Below are positions 37,151 to 46,718 of a DNA stretch of 64,000 nt, piece by piece. Where the stretch lies: the NCBI RefSeq assembly GCF_009360615.1, contig NZ_SPEY01000022.1:26290-90289 (forward strand). Reading direction: 5' to 3'. The notes beneath the pieces are model-generated. The model was not told the DNA's origin, searched no databases, and saw only the letters and a program-made list of their open reading frames with translations. Numbering within the stretch: the stretch's first letter is position 1; every line of letters starts with the position of its first letter. Position numbers and translations under genes: made by a program. This stretch comes from Comamonas sp. (GTDB lineage Bacteria > Pseudomonadota > Gammaproteobacteria > Burkholderiales > Burkholderiaceae_C).

Positions 37151-38368
37151 ATGACCACCCTAGGAACCCCTCTCTCCCCCAATGCCACCAAAGTCATGCT
37201 GCTGGGCAGCGGCGAGCTGGGCAAGGAAGTGCTGATTGCCCTGCAGCGCCTGGGCGTGGAAACCATTGCCGTGGACCGCTATGACAACGCGCCGGGCCAG
37301 CAGGTGGCCCACCATGCGCGCACCATCACCATGAGCGATCCGGCCCAGCTCAAGGCGCTGATCGAAGAGCTCAAGCCCGATCTGGTCGTGCCTGAAATCG
37401 AGGCCATTGCCACGCCCATGCTGGAAGAGCTGGAGGCGGCGGGCGTCATCACCTGCATTCCCACGGCCCGCGCCGCGCGTCTGACCATGGACCGCGAAGG
37501 AATCCGCCGTCTGGCCGCTGAAACCCTGGGCCTGCCCACCAGTCCCTACCGTTTCTGCGACTCTCTGGCCGAGCTGCAAGCCGCGATCGACGGCAGCGAC
37601 GGCCAGCCTGCCATCGGCTACCCCTGCGTGGTCAAGCCCGTGATGAGCAGCTCGGGCAAGGGTCAGAGCAAGATCGACGGCCCTGCCGATGTGGCCAAGG
37701 CCTGGGATTACGCGATGGCCGGCGGCCGTGTGGCCAAGGGACGTGTGATCGTCGAAGGCTTTATCGACTTCGATTACGAAATCACCCAGCTGACCGTGCG
37801 CGCCAAGGGGGCGAACGGTCAGATCGAGACCCATTTCTGCGACCCCGTGGGCCATATCCAGCAGGCCGGCGATTACGTGGAGAGCTGGCAGCCCCACCCC
37901 ATGCATCCTGCGGCACTGGAGAGGTCGCGCCAGATTGCCAAGGCCGTTACCGACGACCTCGGCGGCCTGGGGCTGTTTGGCGTGGAACTGTTTGTGAAGG
38001 GCGAGCAGGTCTGGTTCAGCGAAGTCTCGCCGCGGCCTCATGACACGGGTCTGGTGACGCTGTGTACGCAATGGCAAAGCGAGTTCGAACTGCATGCCCG
38101 CGCGATTCTGGGCCTGCCCGTGGATGCCAGCCTGCGCAATCCCGGTGCCAGCGCCGTGATCTATGGCGGTCAGGATGCCCAGGGCCTGGTATTCGACGGC
38201 GCGGATCAGGCCCTGGCCGTGCCGGGTACCGATCTGCGCCTCTTCGGCAAGCCGGAGAGCTTTGTCAAGCGTCGCATGGGCGTGGCCCTGGCGCGTGCCG
38301 GCGATGTGTCGCAGGCCCGGGTGAATGCCAAGCTGGCCGCCAGCAAGGTCAGGCCTCGTCTGCCTTGA
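37151..38368 (+). CDS. purT: Formate-dependent phosphoribosylglycinamide formyltransferase
   Basis: PurT formylates GAR with formate and ATP in purine synthesis, an alternative to PurN. The 405-residue ATP-grasp protein has the N-terminal [20 protein letters not shown], then [13 protein letters not shown], the ATP-binding [17 protein letters not shown], and the metal-site segment [20 protein letters not shown] followed by [11 protein letters not shown] at 37151 gives [17 protein letters not shown]. The open frame upstream is not conserved. Confidence 0.97.
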   Translation: MTTLGTPLSPNATKVMLLGSGELGKEVLIALQRLGVETIAVDRYDNAPGQQVAHHARTITMSDPAQLKALIEELKPDLVVPEIEAIATPMLEELEAAGVITCIPTARAARLTMDREGIRRLAAETLGLPTSPYRFCDSLAELQAAIDGSDGQPAIGYPCVVKPVMSSSGKGQSKIDGPADVAKAWDYAMAGGRVAKGRVIVEGFIDFDYEITQLTVRAKGANGQIETHFCDPVGHIQQAGDYVESWQPHPMHPAALERSRQIAKAVTDDLGGLGLFGVELFVKGEQVWFSEVSPRPHDTGLVTLCTQWQSEFELHARAILGLPVDASLRNPGASAVIYGGQDAQGLVFDGADQALAVPGTDLRLFGKPESFVKRRMGVALARAGDVSQARVNAKLAASKVRPRLP

Positions 38369-38378
38369 GGCCATCATG

Positions 38379-38397
38379 AGGGCTTCCAGGAAGCCCT
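38379..38397. terminator. Short hairpin between convergent purT and mscS-like genes
   Basis: AGGGCTTC and GAAGCCCT with a three-base loop lie 11 bases after the purT stop. A short T-rich tail (TTCT) follows. It may act on both strands. Confidence 0.5.
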
Positions 38398-38418
38398 TCT
38401 GCACGGATCAGCCAGTCT

Positions 38419-39075
38419 CTAGGTCGAGGCCGCGGCCCTGCTGCCAGGGGTCGTGATGGCCACGGCGCAAGCCTCCTCCTGGTGGGTGGCCGGCGTGTTC
38501 TCCGTCACCACCGGCATGCCCCCTTTCCAGCGTCGAATGACGCGCTGGAAGATCAGGGCGTTGGGGATCTGCAGCAGATTGGGAATGCCTGCCGGTGCGC
38601 TGTCATCCTGCAAGGTGATGTAGAGCATGTTGAGATCGATCACGCGGCCCTTGGCTCCGGGCTTTTCGGCAGTGTCCAGCACCTCGATATAGTCGCCCAG
38701 ACGGAACGGGCCGACAGTGACGATCAGCAGCGCGCAGAACAGGTTGGAGAGCACACTCCAGGCCGCGAAGAAGGCCACGGCACCCACGGTGGCAAACCCG
38801 GTGAAAGCCGTCCAGAGCACGGTGGCCGACATGCCAAGCCGCTCCAGAATCGCCAGCACGGCGGCGGCGATGATGATCCAGCGAAACACGCCGCGCAAGG
38901 GCATGAGAAGCTCATGCGGCAGGTCATAGGCCTTGCCGGCGCGCGAGATGATGCGCTTGATGAGCCAGTTGATCAGCCAGGCCACCAGGATGATGAGAAA
39001 GATCTGAATCCCCGGAACCAGGATTTCAAGCCAGTCCTGCATCCAGTCGGGCAGGTGCATTTGAAGACGACGCAT
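38419..39075 (-). CDS. Small mechanosensitive channel, MscS family
   Basis: A 218-residue inner-membrane protein. Three hydrophobic helices are seen: about residues 14-34 (LVPGIQIFLIILVAWLINWL), 59-80 (RWIIIAAAVLAILERLG) and 88-120, the last including FATVGAVAFFAAWSVLSNLF, the place of the MscS pore helix. The following GPFRLGDYIEVLD is the typical beta-domain start, and IPNLLQIPNALIF corresponds to the MscS VPNG-type motif region. It lacks the longer C-terminal domain, so it is smaller than E. coli MscS (286). It likely protects against osmotic downshock. A second ATG (MHLPDW) is also possible as start. Confidence 0.88.
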   Translation of the reverse strand: MRRLQMHLPDWMQDWLEILVPGIQIFLIILVAWLINWLIKRIISRAGKAYDLPHELLMPLRGVFRWIIIAAAVLAILERLGMSATVLWTAFTGFATVGAVAFFAAWSVLSNLFCALLIVTVGPFRLGDYIEVLDTAEKPGAKGRVIDLNMLYITLQDDSAPAGIPNLLQIPNALIFQRVIRRWKGGMPVVTENTPATHQEEACAVAITTPGSRAAAST

Positions 39076-39253
39076 AACCAGTCAATCGAGAAAAGCGGCA
39101 GAGGTCAGCCCCTGAGGACTGACAGGACAATGCGCCAATCCTAGCGGTTCTTGAGGGCCGGGTCGGAAAGTGTCGCGCGGGCGGCCTTCAGGCAGACTCG
39201 GGCACGCTGCTTCCAGCGGGTACGAGGGCCCCGAGCTTTGGCTCGCAGAGGCA

Positions 39254-40312
39254 TCAGATCTGCCTTTGCTCTATGGTGTCCATCTGCATTTCGAAGCTGA
39301 AAAAGCGGTTGCGCCCTTGCGTTTTGGCGGCGTACAGGGCTTCGTCGGCTCGCATCAGCATGGATTCGGCGCTGGTGTGCTCGTCGGGAATGCAGGTGGT
39401 AATGCCTCCGGAGAGGGTCAGCGGGATGTCCTCGCCCGATCCTGGCGGACGAATCTTGAGGAATTTGAGCATCTGACCGAGCGCTCGGGCGAAGGTCATG
39501 GAGCCGGAGCGCGGGGTGTTGGGCAGGATCAGGGCAAACTCTTCACCACCGTAACGCGCGGCGATGTCGCGCGGGCGTACGCAGACTTCGCGCAGCAGAC
39601 GGCCGACCTGCTTGAGGCATTCGTCCCCCTGGACATGGCCGTAGGTATCGTTGAAATGCTTGAAGTGATCGAGATCGCACAGCATCAGCGTCAGTGGCCT
39701 GCTCTCGCGCCTTGCGGCAGCGATCTCGGCATGCAGCATGCGATCCAGCCCTCTGCGGTTGACCAGGCCGGTGAGTGCATCGAGCTCCACCATCTCGTTG
39801 AGTTTCTGATTCGCCAGATGCAGCTCTGCAGAGACGGAGACGAGGCGGCGACGCATGTCCAGCAGACGGCGCATGGCACGCAGCTTGGCGACCAGCACAA
39901 TCGGCTTGACGGGTTTGACCAGATAGTCGTCGCCGCCCGCTTCGATGCCGCGCCAGACGTCCAGGTCGTTGTCCAGCCCGGAGAGAAAGATGATGGGCGT
40001 CCATTCGCCGGGCTCGGCCTCGCGCAGCTGACGGGCGACCCAGTAGCCGTCCTCGCCGGGAAGGCGAATGTCCAGCAGCACCAGATCGGGTCTTTCGCTG
40101 CGAAACAGTGCCAGTGCGGTGCGGCCATTCTCGGCTTCCAGTACCTGGGTCACACCGGCCTGCCGGAGTTCGGTCACCAGAGCAGCCCGCATGACGGCCT
40201 GATCCTCGACAACCAGCACGGAAAAGGGCGTTGCAGAGTCGGGTGACGAGAACCGAGCCCCGCTGGATTCGATGGCAGACAAAGCTGATGCAGGAGGTGG
40301 CAGAGCTGTCAT
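39254..40312 (-). CDS. Response regulator with diguanylate cyclase output (REC-GGDEF)
   Basis: A 352-residue cytoplasmic protein. The receiver domain (about residues 28-150) has the phospho-acceptor Asp in PDLVLLDIRLPGEDG and the Lys in DYLVKPVKPIVLV. A coiled-coil linker leads to a GGDEF domain with DALTGLVNRRGLDRML and the catalytic YGGEEFALILPN. The inhibitory site RxxD is present (RPRD, five residues before GGEEF), so feedback by c-di-GMP is likely. Phosphorylation would activate c-di-GMP synthesis. No histidine kinase gene is adjacent, so the partner is elsewhere. Confidence 0.94.
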   Translation of the reverse strand: MTALPPPASALSAIESSGARFSSPDSATPFSVLVVEDQAVMRAALVTELRQAGVTQVLEAENGRTALALFRSERPDLVLLDIRLPGEDGYWVARQLREAEPGEWTPIIFLSGLDNDLDVWRGIEAGGDDYLVKPVKPIVLVAKLRAMRRLLDMRRRLVSVSAELHLANQKLNEMVELDALTGLVNRRGLDRMLHAEIAAARRESRPLTLMLCDLDHFKHFNDTYGHVQGDECLKQVGRLLREVCVRPRDIAARYGGEEFALILPNTPRSGSMTFARALGQMLKFLKIRPPGSGEDIPLTLSGGITTCIPDEHTSAESMLMRADEALYAAKTQGRNRFFSFEMQMDTIEQRQI

Positions 40313-40428
40313 GGGAGGAGGTTCAGGGTCGGACGCATCTGTGGTTCAGGCCGGTTCCGGGGGGAAATATATTGTTACTTTATACGCCGGTTTTGAGCAA
40401 CAGGCATTGTGAATGGTCACGGACTGAT

Positions 40429-41457
40429 TCAGGCCAATGCCAGAGTGGAGTGTGCCTTGCTGCATTCATCGTGCCAGGTGACAAAGGTCCGAGCCGCCGA
40501 GCACTGCGTGCTCTCGCCCAGCTGATCGACAAAGCGGCATGCGGCGAATTGGGCGGACCTGGACTCATAGTCCGACACCCACTGCTGGCGTGAAGCCTGG
40601 GAGACGGCAGGCAGGGGCCAGCGCCTGTCCTGGGTGGACAGGCCGTTCATGCCCATGCGCCAGGGCTTGCCGCTGACGCGGGCCCGGAAGCATTGCTGCT
40701 GCCGGCATAGCATGGCATACAGCGGGTCCACCTCCAGCTGCTGGAACAGCATCTGAACTTCGGAGGAGGACGGACTGAACGCCGCGTGAGTGACGATGAC
40801 GCGCAAGCCCTTGGGTGTTTCATAGACGCGCAGGCCCCAGTCGGGATGACGGGCAGAGAAAGCCTGGATCCTTGCCAGGGCGATCTCGATGGGCGGAGGC
40901 TGCCGGGCGTCGTTGCGCAGGGCCTGGCGGGCGTTCAGCCATTGCTTCAGGCCTGACCAGAAGAACAGGCCGATGCTGGCGAGCAGCAGCATCAGCACCG
41001 CTGCGCCAGGATTCCAGCTCAGAGGGGCCACCCACAGCCAGGGCAGGGCCAGGGCCAGCAGCAGCGAGGAGATGACGGGGAAGCGGGCAGGCTTCTGGCG
41101 AGCTGGCAAATCAATGTCGGCAATGGCCACGTTTTCCGTGTTCAGGCAGCGCGCGCCATAGCTGTTGCGGGTCATGACGGATTCGTCGCGCCGCTCCAGC
41201 ACTTCTTCGCGGATCGGCGTTCCGTCCAGCAGCCCGTATTCGGTGCGCCATTCCATGCGCTCGAAGTCCTGTGGCAGACCGCGCGCTGCGGCGGGTGCCA
41301 GAGCCATTTCCAGTGCCTGACGAGCTCTTTGCTCTGCATGGGCCTGAGCCTCTGACTCGCTGTGGTCAGACCAGCCCCAGCGTTGGACGGTGACGCCGTG
41401 GCGCACGCCGGTGTGATGGCGTAGTCTTGCCTGAGCCCAGTATTGGGGAATCTGCAT
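40429..41457 (-). CDS. Unrecognised membrane protein, 342 residues
   Basis: I do not recognise the family. The N-terminus (MQIPQYWAQARLRHHTGVRH) recalls hypothetical Comamonadaceae membrane proteins that start with an ISVPQYWAEGR-like motif. A cytoplasmic stretch of about 125 residues is followed by two transmembrane helices (VISSLLLALALPWLWVAPL and AAVLMLLLASIGLFFW) and a soluble C-terminal domain containing LRVYETPKGLRVIVTHA and CRQQQCFRARVSGKPWRMG. The start at 41457 is chosen at this motif; the frame is open far upstream but that part overlaps the amidotransferase remnant. Confidence 0.78.
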   Translation of the reverse strand: MQIPQYWAQARLRHHTGVRHGVTVQRWGWSDHSESEAQAHAEQRARQALEMALAPAAARGLPQDFERMEWRTEYGLLDGTPIREEVLERRDESVMTRNSYGARCLNTENVAIADIDLPARQKPARFPVISSLLLALALPWLWVAPLSWNPGAAVLMLLLASIGLFFWSGLKQWLNARQALRNDARQPPPIEIALARIQAFSARHPDWGLRVYETPKGLRVIVTHAAFSPSSSEVQMLFQQLEVDPLYAMLCRQQQCFRARVSGKPWRMGMNGLSTQDRRWPLPAVSQASRQQWVSDYESRSAQFAACRFVDQLGESTQCSAARTFVTWHDECSKAHSTLALA

Positions 41458-41641
41458 GCCCAGCAGTATAGCCAGCCCATATGGCTGCAGCCCGTTTTGA
41501 GAAACCGGCGGGACGCCGGGCCCCGGCCGTCGGTGTCTGCCGACGATCAGGGGGACCGTTGCGGCCTGGGGCTCCCGATTTTGGCTTGCGTGCGCGAGCC
41601 TGCTCTCCGGATGAAAGGGGCGCGAACGGCAGGCACTCGAT

Positions 41642-42186
41642 CTGAGTGCCGCGCACGACGATTGCCGTGGCCTCGACAAGGCCCGTCATGCGCGCGATGG
41701 CCCGCAGAGGACCTGCTCCAGCCCGAAGCCGATGGCCAGTGGAAACAGGGTTTCCGAGTCCGTCGAGCCTTGCAGCGAGGTGAAGAGCGGCGGATCGATG
41801 ACCATGAGCAGATCGCGCAGCAAGAGCGAAGAGTCCTCGATCATGCCGTTGTGCAGGAGCATCCAGCGCCGGTGGCGGAACGGACGGCAGTTGGCCTCCT
41901 GCACCGGGGTATGCGTTGCCGCGCGGATATGTGCCGCAAGCATGGGGGCCGATACGGCGCGCGACAGCTCGCGCAGGTTGTGGTCGTGCCAGGCCGGCTG
42001 GATGCAGCGAAAGCGAAAAGGCATCTCGTGCGGATGCTGGTACCAGCCCAGTCCGAAGCCATCGCCATTGGTCGTCGTCGCTCCGAATCTCGAATGCAGG
42101 CTTTGGTCGATCAGCGAATGGCGCGCATGGAACAGCATTGTTTCCAGCGAAACAGGATGGCCCGTATAGGCCAGCCAGCGACACAT
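41642..42186 (-). pseudogene. Frameshifted, truncated class II glutamine amidotransferase
   Basis: The first 158 or so codons encode the N-terminal glutaminase half of a YafJ/GlxB-type amidotransferase: catalytic Cys2 in MCRWLAYTGHPVSLE, TTNGDGFGLGWY, LAAHIRAATHTPVQEANCRP and WMLLHNGMIED. Near 41713 the frame fails: translation continues as VLCGPSRA and stops at 41686, while the next frame continues with PLRAIARMTGLVEATAI, which fits the family. One missing base in a GATCC-like site explains it. After about 41642 even that frame loses resemblance, so the C-terminal half is gone. The intact family has about 260-280 residues. Confidence 0.75.
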
Positions 42187-42268
42187 GGCGCTCTCCTTGA
42201 GACATGGAACCGATGATTCATCCTATCGGTTCCAGGTGCCTGCGGGGCAAAGCCTGTGTTTTGCCGAT

Positions 42269-42363
42269 TCGTTGATAGCAGGTAGCGCTTTCTCTGTGCG
42301 GTTTTTAGTGATGAAAAGTTCTGAAAACCAAGACAGTCAAGCGCTAAAAGCTATCGATTGCAG
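42269..42363. repeat. Inverted pair of GATAGC/AGCGCT repeats, copies 4 and 5
   Basis: A plus-oriented core GATAGCAGGTAGCGCTTT (42274) and a minus-oriented core, seen as AGCGCTAAAAGCTATC ending at 42355, face each other with about 60 bases between. Together they can form a large stem-loop. They lie between the amidotransferase remnant and the lysS stop codon, where they may act as the lysS 3' end. Confidence 0.6.
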
Positions 42364-42365
42364 AC

Positions 42366-43910
42366 TTACTGCTCGCGACGCAGGGCGGGGAACAGAATCA
42401 CGTCACGGATGCTGGCGCTGTCGGTCAGCAGCATCATGAAACGGTCGATGCCGATGCCGCAGCCGCCGGTGGGGGGCATGCCGTATTCGAGGGCGCGCAC
42501 AAAGTCGTGGTCGAAGTACATGGCCTCGTCGTCGCCGCCGTCCTTGGCTTCCACCTGGGCATTGAAGCGGGCGGCCTGGTCTTCGGCGTCATTGAGCTCG
42601 GAGAAGCCGTTGCCGAATTCGCGGCCGGTGATATAGAGCTCGAAGCGCTCGGTCACTTCGGGACGCTCGTCGTTGGCGCGCGCGAGCGGCGAGATCTCGG
42701 TGGGGTGTTCCATGATGAAGGTGGGGTTCCAGAGCTTCTCTTCCACCACCTCTTCGAAGTACAGCACCTGCAGGCTGGCCAGCGTGCGGGTGGACAGCTT
42801 GTCCTTGTCTTCCTTCATGCCCAGCTTCTTCAGGGCATTGGTCAGCCATTCGCGGTTGGCCACGTTGTCACCGGCTTCCGTGTACTTGACGATGGCTTCG
42901 GGGATGGTCAGGCGCTCGAAGGGCTTGGCCAGATCCACAGGCTTGCCGCCGTAGCTCAGCGAAAGAGTCCCCACGGCCTTCATGGCCGCGTCGCGGATCA
43001 GCTTTTCGGTGTAGTCCATCAGGTCCTGGTAGTTCCAGTAGGCCGCGTAGAACTCCATCATGGTGAACTCGGGGTTGTGGCGCACCGAGATACCTTCGTT
43101 GCGGAAGTTGCGGTTGATCTCGAACACGCGCTCGAAGCCGCCGACGATCAGGCGCTTGAGATAGAGCTCGGGCGCGATGCGCAGGTACATCTCCTGGTCC
43201 AGCGCATTGTGATGGGTGATGAAGGGCTTGGCGTTCGCACCGCCGGGAATGGGGTGCAGCATGGGAGTCTCGACTTCCAGGAAGCCGTGCTCGACCATGA
43301 AGTCGCGGATGCCGGCCACGGCCTTGCTGCGGGCCACGAAGCGCTTGCGGGCTTCTTCATCGGTCATCAGGTCCACATAGCGTTGGCGCACCTTCTGCTC
43401 CAGGTCGGCCATGCCGTGGAATTTGTCGGGCATCGGGCGCAGGCTCTTGGTGAGCAGGCGGATTTTCGTGGCCTTGATCGACAGCTCGCCGGTCTTGGTC
43501 TTCATCAATTGACCTTCGACGGCAATGATGTCGCCCAGATCCCATTTCTTGAAGTCGGCATAGACCTCTTCGCCCACGGCATCGCGGGTGACATAGGCCT
43601 GGATGCGGCCCGTGGCGTCCTGCACGGTGGCAAAGCTGGCCTTGCCCATGACGCGCTTGAGCATCATGCGGCCCGCCACGCTAACGGCGATGGCGGCCGC
43701 GTCCAGGGCTTCGGCATCCTTGTCGCCGTGTTCGGCAATCAGCGCTGCGGCGCGGTGCTCGGGCTTGAAGTCATTGGGAAAGGCGACTCCGCCATTGGCC
43801 TTCGAGGACTCGCGCAGGGCCTTGAGTTTTTCGCGGCGCTCGGCGATGAGTTTGTTTTCGTCCTGAGGGGCGGTGTTGTCTGCCGCAGAAGAGGTGTTGT
43901 GTTCAGTCAT
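42366..43910 (-). CDS. lysS: Lysyl-tRNA synthetase, class II
   Basis: LysRS charges tRNA-Lys. The 514-residue protein has an OB-fold anticodon-binding domain (about 75-170), then class II motif 1 region ([20 protein letters not shown]), motif 2 ([20 protein letters not shown] followed by TMMEFYAAY) and motif 3 ([20 protein letters not shown]). The first 45 residues are a low-complexity extension rich in Lys, Glu and Ala, common in this group. The 242-base upstream gap holds a possible -10 TAAAAT (minus strand, 43992-43997). Confidence 0.97.
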   Translation of the reverse strand: MTEHNTSSAADNTAPQDENKLIAERREKLKALRESSKANGGVAFPNDFKPEHRAAALIAEHGDKDAEALDAAAIAVSVAGRMMLKRVMGKASFATVQDATGRIQAYVTRDAVGEEVYADFKKWDLGDIIAVEGQLMKTKTGELSIKATKIRLLTKSLRPMPDKFHGMADLEQKVRQRYVDLMTDEEARKRFVARSKAVAGIRDFMVEHGFLEVETPMLHPIPGGANAKPFITHHNALDQEMYLRIAPELYLKRLIVGGFERVFEINRNFRNEGISVRHNPEFTMMEFYAAYWNYQDLMDYTEKLIRDAAMKAVGTLSLSYGGKPVDLAKPFERLTIPEAIVKYTEAGDNVANREWLTNALKKLGMKEDKDKLSTRTLASLQVLYFEEVVEEKLWNPTFIMEHPTEISPLARANDERPEVTERFELYITGREFGNGFSELNDAEDQAARFNAQVEAKDGGDDEAMYFDHDFVRALEYGMPPTGGCGIGIDRFMMLLTDSASIRDVILFPALRREQ

Positions 43911-44152
43911 GAAAAGAGAGCGCCAGCGACAAGCGCCGGTTGGAGGCCAGAAGTAAGGGCCGGCAAAGCTGCCGGCAGCCCGAAACCAGCGATTTTAAGT
44001 TTTTTGTCGACGCCAGGGGTGGCGGCCGTGCAAAGCGCTGACAGGCGCTGCGGTATGTCGACGCCATGGCGGGGGCCACCGCCGGAAAAGTCCGCTTTGT
44101 GCGGTCTGGGAAGTCGCTGGTATCGAGCACCCGCAAAGGGCTCAAACCGATC
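43911..44152. other. Intergenic region between lysS and the Lon-domain gene
   Basis: No gene is supported here. On the minus strand TAAAAT at 43992-43997 may be a -10 box for lysS, with no good -35. A GCCGGC/GCCGGC dyad lies at 43970-43982. The rest is GC-rich without recognisable features. Confidence 0.4.
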
Positions 44153-44803
44153 TCAGGAATCATCCTGTGGAGCCGATCCGGTGATGCCGCTTTGCTCCAG
44201 GACATCGGCAATCAGCTCCAGCCGCAGCAGCGGGGCATCCAGCGTCATCAACTGCTGCTTGATGCGCACCGGCAGGGGCAGCATCTCGGCCCAGCGATTG
44301 GCCACCCAGGCGCAGTCGTGCATCTGCGCAGGCGTGGGCAACTGCGCGTGATCGGGGTCGTGGTCGTGCAGGTTCAGCAAGGCCTGAGCGAGTGCATGGG
44401 AGGTGCCGAGCAAGTGCTGGGGGACGGTGACTTTGGGGTCATCGGGCAACATGGCGACATCAGCCACCCATAGTCCATGGGGCAGTTGCCAGCAGCGCTG
44501 GATGTGAAAGCGCTGAGCGCCCTTGCACTGCAGATGCAGCAAACCGGGCTGGGGCGAATCGAGCCGGGCGATGCGGGCCAGCACGCCTTCCGAGTGCAGG
44601 CGTTCGGTCTGGGCGCCGGCCTTGCGCACCTCCTGTCCCGATTGCAGCGCCACCACACCGAACGGGGCGTCGGCATGCTGGCATTTGCGGATCATGTCCA
44701 GATAGCGCACCTCAAAGACCTGCAGGCTCAGCAGGCCTTCGGGAAACAGCACCGTGTTCAGCGGGAACAGGGGCAGGGAATGCAGACTTTGCGTATCGGT
44801 CAT
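44153..44803 (-). CDS. Lon substrate-binding-domain protein
   Basis: A 216-residue protein made of the N-terminal (substrate-binding) domain of Lon protease only. It starts LPLFPLNTVLFPEGLLSLQV followed by FEVRYLDMI, a typical block, and has GVVALQSGQEV and a GLARI-like ARIARLD segment. No ATPase or protease domain follows. Stand-alone LON-domain proteins are common in Proteobacteria; their role is unclear. It is divergent from the yggT gene, 60 bases apart. Confidence 0.9.
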   Translation of the reverse strand: MTDTQSLHSLPLFPLNTVLFPEGLLSLQVFEVRYLDMIRKCQHADAPFGVVALQSGQEVRKAGAQTERLHSEGVLARIARLDSPQPGLLHLQCKGAQRFHIQRCWQLPHGLWVADVAMLPDDPKVTVPQHLLGTSHALAQALLNLHDHDPDHAQLPTPAQMHDCAWVANRWAEMLPLPVRIKQQLMTLDAPLLRLELIADVLEQSGITGSAPQDDS

Positions 44804-44863
44804 GGTGCCCGGCTATCATCCCATGAATAGGTGATTTGCTCACTGTTTTCTGAATTGGGTCCC

Positions 44864-45430
44864 ATGCTGTTTGAAATCGTTCTGTTTCTGCTGGATGTCG
44901 TCGTCGGCCTGATCAGCGGCGCCTGTCTGCTGCGCATGTACATGCAGGCGCAACGCGTGCCCTTTGGCAACCCCGTGGGGCAGCTGGTCTTTGCGCTGAG
45001 CGACTGGATCGTCATGCCACTGCGCAAGGTCCTTTCCGCCAAGGGACGCTGGGACACATCCAGCCTGATTGCCGCCCTGCTGCTTCAACTGTCGCAGGCG
45101 CTGCTGATCTGGCTGATGCTGGGCGGCAAAGGTTCGGTGCTGGCGCTGCCATGGCTGGCGCTTTGCGGTCTGGTCAAGGTCATCCTGTCCGGCATGATGG
45201 GCATCCTGCTGATCTATGCCATCCTGTCCTGGGTTCAGCCTTATTCCCCGATCTACGGGGTGCTGCAGCGTCTGGCGGATCCGCTCGTGGCTCCGATCCG
45301 CAGGGTGGTGCCCCTGATCGGCAATGTGGACTTTTCGGCGCTGATTGCCCTGATTGGTCTGCAGGTGCTGCTGATGGTGCTCAACTATGTGCAGGCCGGC
45401 GGTCTGTCCATGATTGCCGGTGTGCGCTAG
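44864..45430 (+). CDS. YggT-family membrane protein
   Basis: A 188-residue inner-membrane protein with two YggT units. Helices are near residues 2-24, 61-85, 92-120 and 158-180. Typical segments are SGACLLRMYMQAQRVPFGNP, FALSDWIVMPLRKVLS, YAILSWVQPYSPIYGVLQRL with ADPLVAPIRRVVP, and LQVLLMVLNYVQ. Some YggT proteins affect osmotic or cation tolerance and cell division-related processes, but the role here is not set. The start at MLFEIVLFLLDVVV opens the first helix. Confidence 0.9.
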   Translation: MLFEIVLFLLDVVVGLISGACLLRMYMQAQRVPFGNPVGQLVFALSDWIVMPLRKVLSAKGRWDTSSLIAALLLQLSQALLIWLMLGGKGSVLALPWLALCGLVKVILSGMMGILLIYAILSWVQPYSPIYGVLQRLADPLVAPIRRVVPLIGNVDFSALIALIGLQVLLMVLNYVQAGGLSMIAGVR

Positions 45431-45609
45431 GGGGCTGCACCTGCAGGGGCAGCGCGAGGTCTGAGCGGCGAGGCCGGAAATCGTCGGTGAACCCGTGCTG
45501 CATCGGCTGGCGCTGCCAGTGGCCGGTCCGGCAGCGCCGCCGGGATGCTTCTTCAATCCCGATGCCTGCATCCGAATGCTCGGTCGATGTTCCGAGCCGC
45601 AGTCCCCGG
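45431..45609. other. Spacer between yggT-like gene and accD terminator
   Basis: Nothing coding is supported. The palindrome CCTGCAGG at 45440-45447, within GCTGCACCTGCAGGGGCAGC, may form a small hairpin after the YggT stop. Confidence 0.3.
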
Positions 45610-45648
45610 AAAAAACGGCTGGCGCAGGGCATTGCCGCGTCAGCCGTT
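45610..45648 (-). terminator. Rho-independent terminator of accD
   Basis: On the minus strand AACGGCTG-CGC and GCG-CAGCCGTT form a stem with one mismatch, followed by TTTT; it starts 22 bases after the accD stop. It shows that the trp-accD transcript ends here, with no folC gene downstream. Confidence 0.85.
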
Positions 45649-45670
45649 CGGGTGGGGGGGCGTCCGGTGC

Positions 45671-46546
45671 TTATTCCACGGCGTCCGCTGGCAGGCGCTG
45701 CAGCATGGCCAGAGAGCTGGCCACGCGATCGCGCAGCTCGCGGCGGTCGACGATCATGTCCACGGCGCCCTTGTCCTGCAGGAATTCGGCGCGCTGAAAG
45801 CCCTCGGGCAGCTTCACTCGCACGGTGGTCTCGATCACGCGAGGGCCGGCAAAGCCGATGAGGGCCTTGGGTTCGGCGATCACGATATCACCCACGAAGG
45901 CGAAGCCTGCGGACACGCCGCCCATGGTCGGGTCGGTCAGCACGGAGATATAGGGCAGGCCCTTTTTGGCCAGCCGTGTCAGTGCTGCATTGGTCTTGGC
46001 CATCTGCATCAGCGACAGCAGGCCCTCCTGCATGCGGGCGCCACCGGTCGCCGTGAAGCAGACGAAAGGCACTTTCTGCTCGATGGCGGTTTCGACGCCG
46101 CGCACAAAGCGCTCGCCGACCACGGAGCCCATGGAGCCACCCATGAAGTCGAACTCGAAGCAGGCCACGACCACATTGATGCTCTTGACGGAGCCGCCCA
46201 TGACGATCAGTGCATCGGTCTCGCCGGTGTTCTCCAGCGCTTCCTTCAGACGCTCGGGGTACTTGCGGCTGTCCTTGAATTTCAGCGGGTCGACAGGAAT
46301 GACCTCCTGTGCGATTTCATAGCGGCCTTCGGCATCGAGGAAATGGTTCAGACGTGCGCGCGCGCCAATGCGGTGGTGGTGGCCGCAGGTCGGGCAGACG
46401 TTCTGGTTCTTTTCCAGATCGGTCTTGTACAGAACGGTTTCGCAGCTGGGGCACTTGGTCCACAGACCTTCGGGAATCTGCTGGTGGCGTTCCGTCGGAT
46501 TGGTCTGCTGGATTTTGGCAGGCAGAAGTTTTTCAAGCCAGGACAT
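45671..46546 (-). CDS. accD: Acetyl-CoA carboxylase carboxyltransferase subunit beta
   Basis: AccD with AccA moves CO2 from biotin to acetyl-CoA, making malonyl-CoA for the fab enzymes in this window. The 291-residue protein has the N-terminal zinc ribbon with four Cys ([10 protein letters not shown] and [12 protein letters not shown]), then the crotonase-fold carboxylase domain with [20 protein letters not shown] and [16 protein letters not shown]. It is the last gene of the minus-strand trp run. In many relatives folC follows accD; here a YggT gene converges instead. Confidence 0.98.
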   Translation of the reverse strand: MSWLEKLLPAKIQQTNPTERHQQIPEGLWTKCPSCETVLYKTDLEKNQNVCPTCGHHHRIGARARLNHFLDAEGRYEIAQEVIPVDPLKFKDSRKYPERLKEALENTGETDALIVMGGSVKSINVVVACFEFDFMGGSMGSVVGERFVRGVETAIEQKVPFVCFTATGGARMQEGLLSLMQMAKTNAALTRLAKKGLPYISVLTDPTMGGVSAGFAFVGDIVIAEPKALIGFAGPRVIETTVRVKLPEGFQRAEFLQDKGAVDMIVDRRELRDRVASSLAMLQRLPADAVE

Positions 46547-46621
46547 GGTATTTCCTTTTCAATTTCCGTTGCTCTGCATGTCACCTGAAGCATTTGAGGG
46601 CAGCAGGGTGCATCCAGGGAA

Positions 46622-46705
46622 GGACAGCAAGCAAGGGCCGCCCCGCAGCGAAGCTGTCGTCCCCCTTCAATGAGGACGCGGCGCAGCCGCTCAGGGGGGG
46701 CTAAT
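46622..46705. repeat. GC-rich stop-codon-associated repeat, copy 3
   Basis: The plus strand reads CAAGCAAGGGCCGCCCCGCA, then GCGAAGCTGTCGTCCCCCTT, and ends GCGGCGCAGCCGCTCAGGGG. The first 26 bases are identical to those of copy 4. It lies between trpA and accD and can form a long GC-rich hairpin. Confidence 0.7.
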
Positions 46706-46718
46706 TTCTAGGGGTGCA

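Noticed and set aside
41366..42205. A 279-codon frame overlapping the amidotransferase remnant
   Set aside because: Only its middle part (PLRAIARMTGLVEATAI) matches the amidotransferase, as the continuation after the frameshift; the rest is out-of-frame sequence, so it is not a separate gene.
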